From Bacillota bacterium (lineage in GTDB: Bacteria > Bacillota > Clostridia > TANB77 > CAG-465): 64,000 nucleotides of DNA. The notes beneath the pieces are model-generated. The model was given only the letters and a program-made list of their open reading frames with translations, made no database searches and was not told where the DNA came from. The DNA is taken from assembly GCA_023460515.1 (NCBI GenBank), contig JAEWPS010000018.1, positions 1 through 64,000 of the forward strand, read 5' to 3'. The position numbers and the translations under genes were made by a program. Positions 26,416 through 35,767 of this stretch are shown one piece after another; within the stretch, counting starts at the first letter, position 1; the number at the start of each line of letters is the position of its first letter.

Positions 26416-27726
26416 ATGAACGTAGGATTGATAACACTTGGTTGTACTAAAAACCAAGTAGATAGTGAAATGATTATAGGATTCTTTAAAGAAAAAGGAT
26501 TCGAAATAGTAAGTAGTAGTAATGAAGCAGATATAATAATTGTAAATACATGTGGATTTATTGAATCTGCCAAAAAAGAGGCTATAGACACAATACTTGA
26601 AATGAGTGAGTATAAAGAAAACGGCAAATGTAAACATTTGATTGTTACTGGATGTTTAGCAAAAAGATATAAAAAAGATATACTTCAAAATATTCCAGAA
26701 GTTGATTTAGTAATTGGTGTTGATGAATATAATAATATAGACAAAATATTATCAGATTATTTTAAAGAAGATTTAGATGGAAAACTAGAATTTAAAGATC
26801 GAATTATATCTTCAAGATTTCCAATGGCATATATACGTATATCTGATGGATGTGATAATAGATGTAGTTACTGTGCAATACCACTTATACGTGGCTCGTT
26901 TAAAAGCAGAACTATGGAAGATATATTACAAGAAGTGCAACTTTTAGCTAGTCAAGGAATCACAGAATTTGTTATAATATCTCAAGATACAAGTAAATAC
27001 GGATTAGATATATATGGAAAACTAAAGCTTGCAGAATTACTTAATAAAATAAGCAATGTTGAAGGCGTTAAGTGGATTAGAATATTATATATGTATTTAT
27101 ATGAGTTAAATGATGAATTATTGTTTGAAATTAAGAATAATGAAAAAATCTGTAAGTATTTTGATATTCCAATTCAACATATAAATGATAAAGTTTTAAA
27201 AGATATGAATAGGAAAGATACAAAAGAACTTATATATAACAAGATTAGTAAAATAAAAGGATTAATGCCAGAAGCTATACTTAGAACAACTGTAATTGTA
27301 GGATTTCCTGGTGAAACAAATGAAGAGTTTGAAGAACTATTAGAAGCAGTTAAAGATTTGAAATTTGATAGACTAGGAGCTTTTACATATTCAAAAGAGG
27401 AAGACACAAAAGCTTTTAAAATGGATAATCAAATTGATGAAAATATTAAAGTAGAAAGATTAAATAAATTACTTACAATTCAAAAAGAGATATCTTTAAG
27501 TAACAACAAAAAAAGAGTTGGTAATATAACTGAAGTATTGGTTGAAGATATATCTGAAGATGAAAAATATTTTACAGCAAGGTCATATATGGATGCTCCT
27601 GATGTAGATGGCAAAATATTAATAAAAATAGACAATAACAGTTCAAATAAATTAATAATAGGAGAATATGCAAAAGTTAAAATAATAGATTACAGTGAAT
27701 ATGATTTATTTGCTGAAACTATATAA
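26416..27726 (+). CDS. rimO: Ribosomal protein S12 methylthiotransferase RimO
   Basis: Radical-SAM enzyme adding a methylthio group to an Asp of ribosomal protein uS12. 436 residues: UPF0004 domain with cluster cysteines in LGCTKNQVDSE, NTCGFIESAK and TGCLAKRY; radical-SAM CxxxCxxC in DGCDNRCSYCAIPLIRG near 145; C-terminal TRAM domain (about 370-436). RimO rather than MiaB is favoured by length and by the RGSFKSR context. I start at ATG 26416, which matches the family N-terminus and has AAAGGGA upstream; ATG 26410 is two codons earlier and possible. Confidence 0.93.
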   Translation: MNVGLITLGCTKNQVDSEMIIGFFKEKGFEIVSSSNEADIIIVNTCGFIESAKKEAIDTILEMSEYKENGKCKHLIVTGCLAKRYKKDILQNIPEVDLVIGVDEYNNIDKILSDYFKEDLDGKLEFKDRIISSRFPMAYIRISDGCDNRCSYCAIPLIRGSFKSRTMEDILQEVQLLASQGITEFVIISQDTSKYGLDIYGKLKLAELLNKISNVEGVKWIRILYMYLYELNDELLFEIKNNEKICKYFDIPIQHINDKVLKDMNRKDTKELIYNKISKIKGLMPEAILRTTVIVGFPGETNEEFEELLEAVKDLKFDRLGAFTYSKEEDTKAFKMDNQIDENIKVERLNKLLTIQKEISLSNNKKRVGNITEVLVEDISEDEKYFTARSYMDAPDVDGKILIKIDNNSSNKLIIGEYAKVKIIDYSEYDLFAETI

Positions 27727-27786
27727 AGAGGCAATAATAATTAAATAAAAATTTAAATTATAAATGAATGAAAAGGAGGAATTAAT

Positions 27787-29097
27787 ATGACAAGAGAGAG
27801 TTTAAAAACATCTACATTAGAAGAATTAAGAAAAATTGCTAAAGATCTTAAACTAGATGGTTTTGAAAGACTAAAAAAGGAATATTTAGTTGAAGAAATA
27901 ATAAAAAAATTAGAAGATAGCAATAAATTAGAAGATAAAATCGATGTACAAATTGAAAACCCAGAAACAGATTATATTGCAAGTGGAATACTTGAAGTTA
28001 TGCCTGATGGTTATGGATTTTTAAGAAGTGATAATTATCTACCTGGCAATAAAGATATTTACGTATCACAAGTTCAAATTAGAAGATTTAAGCTATCTAC
28101 AGGTGATAAATTAAAAGGTATTGCAAGATTCACAACAGAGCCCCAAAATAAATTTCCATCAATGATATATGTAGAAAGCATAAATGAAGATAGAGTAGAA
28201 ATTGCATTAAAAAGAAGAGTATTTGAAAGTTTAATACCTATATACCCTACTGAAAAATTAAAACTTGAAAGAATACGTACAGAATATTCTACTAGAATAA
28301 TAGATTTATTAGCCCCGATAGGAAAAGGTCAACGTGGACTGATTGTAGCTCAACCTAAGGCAGGTAAAACAACAATATTAAAACAGATAGCTAATAGTAT
28401 ACTTAAAAACAATAAAGAAGTACATCTAATGGTTCTTTTGATAGATGAAAGACCTGAAGAAGTTACAGATATAGAAAGAAGTATAGATGCTGAGGTTATT
28501 CATTCTACTTTTGATGAATCGCCGGATAACCATATAAAAGTTTCAAAAATGGTTTTAGAAAGAGCTAAAAGATTAGTAGAACAAAATAAAGATGTTGTAA
28601 TATTGCTAGATAGTTTAACAAGACTTACAAGAGCTAGTAATTTAGAAGTAGATCCAAGTGGTAGAACACTTAGTGGCGGCTTAGACCCTGCATCATTACA
28701 TTTTCCTAAAAAGTTTTTTGGAGCTGCTAGAAACATTGAAAATGGGGGTAGTTTAACAATATTAGCTACTGCACTTACTGATACTGGTAGTAGAATGGAT
28801 GATATAATATTTGAAGAATTTAAGGGAACAGGTAACATGGAAGTTCACTTAGATAGAAGGCTTAGTGAAAAGAGAATATATCCTTCAATAGATATATATA
28901 AATCTGGAACTAGAAGAGATGATTTATTACTTTCAAAAGAAGAAATGGAAGTATCTTTACATATTCATAAATTAATGTCAATTAATAATAATAACTCATC
29001 TAATATGGAAGTAATAGAAAAAGTTATAAACATAATGTCAAAAACTAAATCAAATGAAGAATTTGTAAAAGTATTTTTAGAAAATACTAAGAAGTAA
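27787..29097 (+). CDS. rho: Transcription termination factor Rho
   Basis: Hexameric RNA-dependent ATPase ending transcription at C-rich unstructured sites. 436 residues: Rho-N helical domain (1-45), cold-shock-like primary RNA site (about 58-130, DGYGFLRSDNYLPG), Walker A VAQPKAGKTTIL near 190, Walker B VVILLDSLTRL near 277, and secondary-site loop FKGTGNMEVHLDR near 345. ATG follows AAAAGGAGG at good spacing. The gene sits between rimO and a nucleoside kinase, probably in one transcript. Confidence 0.97.
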   Translation: MTRESLKTSTLEELRKIAKDLKLDGFERLKKEYLVEEIIKKLEDSNKLEDKIDVQIENPETDYIASGILEVMPDGYGFLRSDNYLPGNKDIYVSQVQIRRFKLSTGDKLKGIARFTTEPQNKFPSMIYVESINEDRVEIALKRRVFESLIPIYPTEKLKLERIRTEYSTRIIDLLAPIGKGQRGLIVAQPKAGKTTILKQIANSILKNNKEVHLMVLLIDERPEEVTDIERSIDAEVIHSTFDESPDNHIKVSKMVLERAKRLVEQNKDVVILLDSLTRLTRASNLEVDPSGRTLSGGLDPASLHFPKKFFGAARNIENGGSLTILATALTDTGSRMDDIIFEEFKGTGNMEVHLDRRLSEKRIYPSIDIYKSGTRRDDLLLSKEEMEVSLHIHKLMSINNNNSSNMEVIEKVINIMSKTKSNEEFVKVFLENTKK

Positions 29098-29112
29098 AAA
29101 GGAGCAAAAAAT

Positions 29113-30780
29113 ATGAATGAGATAAACAAAGGAAAAATTTCGATAACATTTGAAGATGGAAAAAAAATAACTGTTCCATACAAAACTAAGGTAGTTGAAG
29201 CTATTAAAATGGTAGAAAAAAGCTTAGACAATATAATAGCTATTAAAGTTAACAATGAAGTTAAATCATTTGATTATGAACTTGTAACTGATTCTACATG
29301 CGAATATATTAATTTTAATTCAGAAGATGGATATAGAGTTTATACAAGAACATTAAAAATGGTGCTTTATATGTCACTTACAAAATTATTTTCACATGCT
29401 GATGTTCAATTTATTTCTACAATTAATAAAGATCAATATTTTATAGTTAAAAATATTGATTTAACTAAAGAAAAAATTGAAAGAATAAAAGAAAAGATGA
29501 TAGATATAATTGAAAAAAATTATCCGATAGTTAAAAAAGTAGTACCTTTAGAAGAAGCAGAAGTATTGTACACAGCTTCAGGGGATGAATCAAAATTAGA
29601 TAATATAGATAACAGGATTAAATCTTATTCTACTATGTATTTTTGTGATGGATTATACAACTACTTCTATGGAATGCTTGCACCATCTACAGGTTATATA
29701 AAGAGTTTTGATTTAATAAAATATAAAGAAGGGGCTTTACTTATAATACCAGATGATTTATCAAAAGGATATGAATTTAAAAAAGAAATATTAGATATTA
29801 GATTATATGATACTTTTATATCATTTAATAAATTAAACGATATGCTAGGTATATCTAATATAGGTAATTTAAATACAGCTGTTTTAAATGGCAAAGTTCA
29901 AGGTATTATTCAAAGTAGTGAAGCTATTCATCAAAGAAAAATTGTTGAAATAGTTTTAGAGATTGAAAAGAAAAAAGATACAAAAATGATACTTATTGCT
30001 GGTCCTTCATCATCAGGTAAAACAACATTTGCACAAAAACTTGGAGTTCAGCTTACTTTAACTGGATATAATCCTATAACAATTTCTATGGATAACTATT
30101 TTAAAGAAAGAAAAGATACACCACTTGGTCCTGACGGAAAATATAATTTTGAATGTGTAGAGGCATTAGATGTAGAATTATTCAACAAACAAATGAATGA
30201 TCTTATAGCTGGTAAAGAAGTAGAATTGCCAGAGTTTGATTTTATTGAAGGTAAAAAAGAGTATAAAGGTAAAAAGCTTAGACTTGAAGATAATGATTTG
30301 TTAGTAATAGAAGGAATTCACGCTTTGAATCCTGTTCTTACTGAATTTACGAGTAATAATCATAAATACAAAATATATATTGCTCCAATTGCTACTTTAA
30401 ATATAGATGATTATACTAAAGTTTCATCAACAGATACGAGATTATTAAGACGTATGGTAAGAGATTATGTAACACGTGGTCATAGCGTAGAGAGAACTTT
30501 TGATTTATGGCAAAATGTTGTTAAAGGTGAAAAACAATATATATTCCCATTTGTAGATGAAGCTGATTGTGTATTTAACTCAAGTTTAATATATGAACCA
30601 GGTGTAATAAAAACATTTGCACAACCACTTTTATTACAGCTTCCAAAAACAAGTAAATATTATTCTGAAACAAGAAGATTGTATGAATATTTAAACAATT
30701 TCTTGCCAATAGAGACAGCAAATATACCAGTAGATTCAATTATGCGTGAATTCATAGGTAATGGTTGTTTTTACAGATAA
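29113..30780 (+). CDS. TGS-domain uridine kinase-like nucleoside kinase
   Basis: 555 residues. The first 60 are a TGS domain, followed by a region like the editing/SAD part of threonyl-tRNA synthetase (about 60-240). From about 290 a uridine/phosphoribulokinase domain begins: P-loop AGPSSSGKTTFAQKL near 297, ISMDNYFKERKDTP near 325, VIEGIHALNP near 400 and RRMVRDYVTRG near 450. This Firmicute-specific fusion is usually annotated as nucleoside or uridine kinase; its true substrate is uncertain. ATG 29113, with AAAAGGAG upstream, 15 bases after rho. Confidence 0.88.
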   Translation: MNEINKGKISITFEDGKKITVPYKTKVVEAIKMVEKSLDNIIAIKVNNEVKSFDYELVTDSTCEYINFNSEDGYRVYTRTLKMVLYMSLTKLFSHADVQFISTINKDQYFIVKNIDLTKEKIERIKEKMIDIIEKNYPIVKKVVPLEEAEVLYTASGDESKLDNIDNRIKSYSTMYFCDGLYNYFYGMLAPSTGYIKSFDLIKYKEGALLIIPDDLSKGYEFKKEILDIRLYDTFISFNKLNDMLGISNIGNLNTAVLNGKVQGIIQSSEAIHQRKIVEIVLEIEKKKDTKMILIAGPSSSGKTTFAQKLGVQLTLTGYNPITISMDNYFKERKDTPLGPDGKYNFECVEALDVELFNKQMNDLIAGKEVELPEFDFIEGKKEYKGKKLRLEDNDLLVIEGIHALNPVLTEFTSNNHKYKIYIAPIATLNIDDYTKVSSTDTRLLRRMVRDYVTRGHSVERTFDLWQNVVKGEKQYIFPFVDEADCVFNSSLIYEPGVIKTFAQPLLLQLPKTSKYYSETRRLYEYLNNFLPIETANIPVDSIMREFIGNGCFYR

Positions 30781-30802
30781 TTTAGAAAGAGAGATAATTA
30801 GA

Positions 30803-31387
30803 ATGTACTTATTTAAAAAATTAATATATTTAATATTTTGTAGAATACTATTTAGTGTAAGATATGTAAATAAAAATCTAGAAAGAAACGTAGATAGATG
30901 TGTAGTTTGTTCAAATCATATTTCTTTTGCGGATCCTGCATTTTTATTTGCAGATATCAGAAAATTAGCTATAATGGCAAAGGCAGAATTATTTAAAAAT
31001 AAATTAATTGGAGGATTCTTTCTGTTTTTTGGAATATTTCCAATTCATAGAGGAGAAAAAGACGCGAAAAGTATAATACATTCAGTTAATATTTTAAAAA
31101 ACAATAAGTTTAATAAGTTATTAATTTTTCCTGAAGGAACAAGAGTTAAAGATGGTGGAAGGATACCAGCTAAGGTAGGTGCAGTTTATGTAGCTATGAA
31201 AGCTGGGGTTCCTATACTTCCAGTTAGAATTATTAAAAAGAATCCAAATAGAACATTATTTACAAGGGTTACAGTAATTTATGATACTCCAATATACCTA
31301 GATAATACAAGAATTAAAGATAAAGAGTATCTAAAAGAAATAAGTGAGAAACTAATGGATAGTATATATAGTTTGAAAGAAAACTAA
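30803..31387 (+). CDS. plsC: 1-acyl-sn-glycerol-3-phosphate acyltransferase (PlsC)
   Basis: Acylates lysophosphatidic acid to phosphatidic acid at the inner membrane. 194 residues: N-terminal hydrophobic segment (YLFKKLIYLIFCRILF), catalytic HxxxxD in SNHISFADPA near 38, and the glycerol-phosphate site FPEGTRVKDGG near 110. ATG 30803 begins 22 bases after the kinase stop. An in-frame start further upstream would overlap the kinase and lacks a ribosome binding site. Confidence 0.93.
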   Translation: MYLFKKLIYLIFCRILFSVRYVNKNLERNVDRCVVCSNHISFADPAFLFADIRKLAIMAKAELFKNKLIGGFFLFFGIFPIHRGEKDAKSIIHSVNILKNNKFNKLLIFPEGTRVKDGGRIPAKVGAVYVAMKAGVPILPVRIIKKNPNRTLFTRVTVIYDTPIYLDNTRIKDKEYLKEISEKLMDSIYSLKEN

Positions 31388-31426
31388 AATATTTTATATG
31401 TTTTTAAAAATTATGTCGAAAAAATC

Positions 31427-31455
31427 TTGACAAATAGCAAAAAATAGTGTAAAAT
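31427..31455 (+). promoter_or_regulatory. typA promoter
   Basis: TTGACA, 17 bases, TAAAAT. The transcript would start near 31462 and immediately enter the hairpin at 31472-31497. Confidence 0.75.
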
Positions 31456-31471
31456 GTATACATAACATAGG

Positions 31472-31505
31472 TGTAACCTAATAAAATTTAGGTTACATAT
31501 TTTTA
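31472..31505 (+). promoter_or_regulatory. Leader hairpin with U-tract before typA (possible attenuator)
   Basis: Perfect 10-bp arms TGTAACCTAA and TTAGGTTACA around a six-base loop, then ATTTTTAT. It lies between the typA promoter and its ribosome binding site. Confidence 0.55.
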
Positions 31506-31526
31506 TCGTTTAAGGAGATTAAAATT

Positions 31527-33338
31527 ATGAATAATTTAAGAAATGTAGCAATAATAGCTCACGTTGATCATGGTAAAACAACACTTGTTGATGCTATGCT
31601 TAGACAAAGTGGAACTTTTAGACAAAATGAGCAAGTTGCTGAAAGAGTTATGGACTCAAATGATATTGAAAAAGAAAGAGGTATAACAATATTATCTAAA
31701 AATACTGCTATACATTATAAAGATATAAAAATAAACATAGTTGATACACCAGGACATGCGGATTTTGGTGGAGAAGTTGAACGTGTACTTAAAATGGTTG
31801 ACGGTGTTGTACTTGTTGTTGATGCCTTTGATGGACCAATGCCACAAACTAGATTTGTACTTAGTAAAGCACTAGCACTTAATTTAGTGCCAATTGTTGT
31901 TGTTAATAAAATAGACAGACCTGGAGCAAGACCTATAGAAGTTATAGATGAAGTTTTAGAATTATTCATGGATCTTAATGCTACTGATGAACAATTAGAT
32001 TTTAAAGTGGTTTTTGCATCTGGAAAAAATGGATTTGCTAAAATAGATTTAGAAGATGAATCTACTAATATGATTCCTTTATTTGAAACAATAGTAAATA
32101 CAATTCCAGAACCAGCTGGTGATAAAAATGCACCATTACAATTATTAGTTACTAATATAGATTATGATGAATATACAGGAAGAATAGGTATAGGAAGAAT
32201 TGAAAGAGGAACTATAAAAAATGGTCAACAAGTTGCTCTTTGTAAAAAAGATGGAACTGTACAAAACTTAAAAATAGGTAAATTATATACATATTTTGGT
32301 CTTTCTAGGGTTGAAGTAGATGAAGCAGTATGTGGAGATATAGTTGCAGTAAATGGTGTTGAAGGTATAAATATAGGTGAAACTATAGCAGATCCTACAG
32401 CTCCAGAAGCAGTTGATTTCGTAGATATTGATGAACCAACAGTTTCTATGACATTTAGTGTAAATAATGGTCCTTTTGTTGGTAAAGAAGGAAAATTAAT
32501 AACTTCTAGACAAATAAGAGAAAGATTATATAAAGAACTTGAAAAAAATGTTTCACTAAGAGTTGAAGATACAGATTATGCAGATAGTTTTAAAGTATCT
32601 GGAAGAGGAGAACTTCACTTATCTATATTAATAGAAAACATGAGAAGAGAAGGTTTTGAACTTTTAGTATCTAGACCTACAGTTATATATAAAATGGTTG
32701 ATGGTGTAAGATGTGAACCTATGGAATACTTAACAATAGATGTACCAGAAGAATTTGTTGGAGTAGTAATGGAGAAAATGGGTTACAGAAAAGGTGAAAT
32801 GACTAATATGAGTATGTCAACTTCTCAAGTTGGATTTTCAAGATTAGAATTTAAAATCCCTGCACGTGGACTTATTGGATATAGGGGCGAATTTATGACA
32901 GACACAAAAGGTAATGGCATAATGAATCATATTTTTGCTGGTTATGAAAAAGATAAGGGTGAACTTGTAACAAGACAAAGAGGTACTGTTATAGCTCACG
33001 AAAAAGGAAAATCAACAGGATATGGATTATATAATGCACAAGAGAGAGCTACTTTATTTATAGGATCTGGTGTTGAAGTATATGTTGGAATGATAGTTGG
33101 AGAAAATTCTAGAAGTGAAGATTTAACTATTAACGTATGCAAAGAAAAACATCTAAGTAATATGAGATCATCTGGAGCAGATGATGCACTTAAATTAGTT
33201 CCTCATAAAGAATTATCTTTGGAGCAATCTATAGAGTTTATATCTGATGATGAACTAGTAGAAATAACACCACTTAACATAAGACTAAGAAAGAAAATAT
33301 TAGATCCTTCTGAGAGATTAAGAGGAACTAGAAAATAA
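31527..33338 (+). CDS. typA: Translational GTPase TypA/BipA
   Basis: Ribosome-binding GTPase involved in stress and cold adaptation and 50S assembly. 603 residues, normal: G1 AHVDHGKTTLVDAML near 10, RGITI switch near 50, G3 DTPGHADFGGEV near 73, G4 NKIDRPGA near 127, EF-G-like domains III and V, and the TypA-specific C-terminal domain (RMEVTRQRGT-type region QRGTVIAHEKGKSTGYGL near 485). ATG 31527 follows AAGGAG. Monocistronic, with a structured leader and its own terminator. Confidence 0.96.
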   Translation: MNNLRNVAIIAHVDHGKTTLVDAMLRQSGTFRQNEQVAERVMDSNDIEKERGITILSKNTAIHYKDIKINIVDTPGHADFGGEVERVLKMVDGVVLVVDAFDGPMPQTRFVLSKALALNLVPIVVVNKIDRPGARPIEVIDEVLELFMDLNATDEQLDFKVVFASGKNGFAKIDLEDESTNMIPLFETIVNTIPEPAGDKNAPLQLLVTNIDYDEYTGRIGIGRIERGTIKNGQQVALCKKDGTVQNLKIGKLYTYFGLSRVEVDEAVCGDIVAVNGVEGINIGETIADPTAPEAVDFVDIDEPTVSMTFSVNNGPFVGKEGKLITSRQIRERLYKELEKNVSLRVEDTDYADSFKVSGRGELHLSILIENMRREGFELLVSRPTVIYKMVDGVRCEPMEYLTIDVPEEFVGVVMEKMGYRKGEMTNMSMSTSQVGFSRLEFKIPARGLIGYRGEFMTDTKGNGIMNHIFAGYEKDKGELVTRQRGTVIAHEKGKSTGYGLYNAQERATLFIGSGVEVYVGMIVGENSRSEDLTINVCKEKHLSNMRSSGADDALKLVPHKELSLEQSIEFISDDELVEITPLNIRLRKKILDPSERLRGTRK

Positions 33339-33345
33339 TTAAATT

Positions 33346-33390
33346 ATAAAGAGTATAGGCTATAAAGAGTTTATACTCTTTATTTTAACA
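33346..33390 (+). terminator. Terminator after typA
   Basis: 12-bp arms ATAAAGAGTATA and TATACTCTTTAT, followed by TTTAA; the tail is short. Confidence 0.75.
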
Positions 33391-33394
33391 TTAA

Positions 33395-33423
33395 TTGACT
33401 TTTTATGTAAACTATGCTATAAT
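33395..33423 (+). promoter_or_regulatory. Promoter of unknown gene at 33504
   Basis: TTGACT, 17 bases, TATAAT with extended TG (TGCTATAAT). An 8-bp hairpin CTTTCGTA/TACGAAAG lies in the leader at about 33450-33470. Confidence 0.75.
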
Positions 33424-33503
33424 TATAAGTGTAATAATATTTATATGCTTTCGTAGATTATACGAAAGTTGTTCAAAAATAAAATTTTATTGGAGGAGTT
33501 GTA

Positions 33504-33941
33504 ATGCCTAAGTTTGAGAACCTTGGATATTGTCCTTATAACGAAATTGTAAATTCGCAAGAAAAAATGTGGATTGTTCTTCCAGATTGTGAGAAAGGCT
33601 ATCGGAGAGCTTTATGGGAACTGGTTGGTCCCTACATGGTATGTGATACAAAAGACACTTCGTATTCAGTAGATTCAAGTAAATTGTTTTTTGATACACG
33701 GTATCTTGCAAATCAAGTACTAAAAGAGGTCATACGAAGATACGATTTTGCTACTGGGGCACCGATTTGGATAAAGCAACCGCGTAAAGGGAATAGTATA
33801 GATGTTGATGTTGCAAAATACGTTGTTAATGTTAAAGAACCTGAAATACTATTCGATTCAACAGATGCAGGCAAACTTGTTGTAGTTTCAAACGGTGAAG
33901 ATGGTGAAATCATTGTTGCTTTTTGGGATAAATCCATATAA
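33504..33941 (+). CDS. Small protein of unknown function, single-gene unit
   Basis: 145 residues, probably cytoplasmic and globular, no family recognised; it has an aromatic-rich N-terminal half (CPYNEIVNSQEKMWIVLPD) and a beta-rich C-terminus. It has its own extended -10 promoter, a TGGAGGAG ribosome binding site and a strong terminator. Codon use includes CGG, CGA and CCG, which its core-gene neighbours rarely use (they prefer AGA), hinting at acquisition from elsewhere. It stands between typA and the GDPD gene. Confidence 0.75.
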   Translation: MPKFENLGYCPYNEIVNSQEKMWIVLPDCEKGYRRALWELVGPYMVCDTKDTSYSVDSSKLFFDTRYLANQVLKEVIRRYDFATGAPIWIKQPRKGNSIDVDVAKYVVNVKEPEILFDSTDAGKLVVVSNGEDGEIIVAFWDKSI

Positions 33942-33973
33942 ATCTAAATCTCAGTATAGCAGACAAATGGCTA

Positions 33974-34012
33974 AAAGAATGAAATCGTTAATAAGATTTC
34001 ATTCTTTTTCTT
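33974..34012 (+). terminator. Terminator after unknown gene
   Basis: 13-bp perfect arms AAAGAATGAAATC and GATTTCATTCTTT, eight-base loop, T-rich tail. Confidence 0.9.
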
Positions 34013-34022
34013 TGAGTTTTAT

Positions 34023-34051
34023 TTGACATTTAACGACAAATTTGATATAAT
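34023..34051 (+). promoter_or_regulatory. Promoter of tandem GDPD gene
   Basis: TTGACA, 17 bases, TATAAT with extended TG (TGATATAAT). A short hairpin AAAGATT/AATCTTT lies just before the ribosome binding site. Confidence 0.8.
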
Positions 34052-34114
34052 ATATACCGTTATTAAAATAAACAAAAAAGATTGTATTTAATCTTTTGGA
34101 AAGGAGATGCTTAA

Positions 34115-35452
34115 ATGAAGCATTGTAATCATGAAGTATATTCTGAAGTATTTGCTCATAGAGGCTTTCATCTTAAGTATCCAGAGAATACCTTAGAAGC
34201 ATTTACACGTGCAGTAGAACAAAATTTTGCAATTGAAGTCGATGTACGGTTTTTAAAATGTGGCACCATTGTATGTTTTCATGATAGATACATGAAAAGA
34301 TTGTTATCAGTACCTGGACGTATGAACAGGAGAACTTTTAAGGAAATAAAAAAATATAAAGTTTTAGATAGCAATTGTAAGGTTCCAAAACTTGAAGATG
34401 TTTTGAAAATGGTAAAAGGTAGAGTATCTGTTCTTATTGAAATTAAAGGACTTATGACTGCCGTATATCAAAAAGAACTTGAGAATGTACTTGAAAATTA
34501 TAGCGGGAAAGTTTTTTTTCATACTAAAAATATTATCACATATTTTAAAGCAAAAAAGGTATGGAAAGATAATGTTTTCTATGTTCTTAACCCATGTAGA
34601 AAAAGATTTGAATTTGTTAAGGGGAAGGATTACAAAAATGTAGTTTCTGTACCAGCTATCGATGATGTTATTGTTGAGGCTGAAGATAGTGCGAAAACTG
34701 TTATTAAAAAGATTTGGAGTACTTGTAACAAGTATACAACACGTGTAAAATCTGATCATTGGCTTATTGAGTATAATGGTAAAAAGAATCAGATTCAGCA
34801 CAGAGGTATTGCAGATAGTAGTTTGAAAGAACATTCGCGGGAAGCTTTTGAAAAATGTGTTCAGTTAAATAAGGTAATTGAATTTGATGTTATTAGGTAT
34901 GAAGGAAAGATTGTTTGTTATCATGACGATGGTATAACCAAAAAGTTAGGTCAAAAGAAATCTATTTCTGAAAAACCAGACATTAAGAATTCATTACTTC
35001 TTGGTGAAATATTGTCCATTGTAAATGGTAAAGTACCAATAATAATTGACATAAAAGATTTCAGTTTGTTTGACAGAAGTTTTGAAGATGAAATCATGAA
35101 TGAACTTTGTAATTATGAAGGCGATTTTGCAGTTCAATCGTTTAATACACTTGTTAATATGTATTTTATGTCAAGATATGAACACGTTGTTAGAGGACAA
35201 GTTGGTCACAGCTTAAATGGACTTAAAAAGTTACGCAAGGTTATTCTTACAATTTGTAATTTTTGCCTTTTTTACAGAGGCAGACCAGATTATATAGTTT
35301 ATGACTTAGATCCTAATGTATATTTATTATCTAAATTTAACAATATATTAGGATTGCCAGTTATAGGTTATACTGCATTAAGTGAAGAGGATATAATTGC
35401 CTATTCAAGTTTTTTTGATAATTTCATTGTTGAAGGGGAAGTTGAGTGCTAA
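34115..35452 (+). CDS. Tandem glycerophosphodiester phosphodiesterase-domain protein
   Basis: 445 residues, no signal peptide. Two GDPD-like halves in one chain. First (about 8-125): VFAHRGFHLKYPENTLEAF, EVDVRF and CFHDRYMKRLL give the catalytic HRG, the metal Glu/Asp pair and the second His. Second (about 228-445): QHRGIADSSLKEHSREAF, EFDVIRYEGKIVCYHDDG and VPIIIDIKD. The second half lacks the usual ENT triad after HRG but keeps both His and the E-x-D pair. GDPDs hydrolyse glycerophosphodiesters to glycerol-3-phosphate. Lone gene with its own promoter and terminator. Confidence 0.85.
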   Translation: MKHCNHEVYSEVFAHRGFHLKYPENTLEAFTRAVEQNFAIEVDVRFLKCGTIVCFHDRYMKRLLSVPGRMNRRTFKEIKKYKVLDSNCKVPKLEDVLKMVKGRVSVLIEIKGLMTAVYQKELENVLENYSGKVFFHTKNIITYFKAKKVWKDNVFYVLNPCRKRFEFVKGKDYKNVVSVPAIDDVIVEAEDSAKTVIKKIWSTCNKYTTRVKSDHWLIEYNGKKNQIQHRGIADSSLKEHSREAFEKCVQLNKVIEFDVIRYEGKIVCYHDDGITKKLGQKKSISEKPDIKNSLLLGEILSIVNGKVPIIIDIKDFSLFDRSFEDEIMNELCNYEGDFAVQSFNTLVNMYFMSRYEHVVRGQVGHSLNGLKKLRKVILTICNFCLFYRGRPDYIVYDLDPNVYLLSKFNNILGLPVIGYTALSEEDIIAYSSFFDNFIVEGEVEC

Positions 35453-35490
35453 AAACACAGGAAGATTGATAAATCTTCTTGTGTTTTTTA
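35451..35490 (+). terminator. Terminator after GDPD gene
   Basis: Arms AAAAACACAGGAAGATT and AATCTTCTTGTGTTTTT pair with one mismatch over a four-base loop, ending in a T run. Confidence 0.9.
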
Positions 35491-35767
35491 TTATATAAAT
35501 TAATATTATTAATATATTTATTCTTTTAAATAACCATTATAATATATTTAGTGTTTTTATTATTTTTTAATTAAAATGCTTGCTATATGATTTAAAATAT
35601 TGTATAATTTATGTAGTATAGAATGGTTATTTATTTTTCTATGCTATGATCAACAATACATGTACATAGTGGTACAGATAACATATATATACAAACATAA
35701 AAAATACTTTTAATATATATAAATGTTGAACATTGAAAAAACATATATTTAAGGAGGAATAGAATAA
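35491..35767. other. Intergenic region before rny: promoter flanked by an inverted repeat, long leader
   Basis: No coding frame is supported. It holds the rny promoter (35580-35608), 12-bp inverted arms TAAATAACCATT (35527-35538) and AATGGTTATTTA (35622-35633) on either side of it, and a leader of about 150 bases. The leader sequence is otherwise A/T-rich and featureless. Confidence 0.6.
35580..35608 (+). promoter_or_regulatory. rny-ymdB promoter
   Basis: TTGCTA, 17 bases, TATAAT. Confidence 0.6.

Noticed and set aside
34364..34834. Minus-strand frame of 156 codons
   Set aside because: Antisense to the tandem GDPD gene, with no ribosome binding site or promoter and a low-complexity Phe/Ile/Asn composition.
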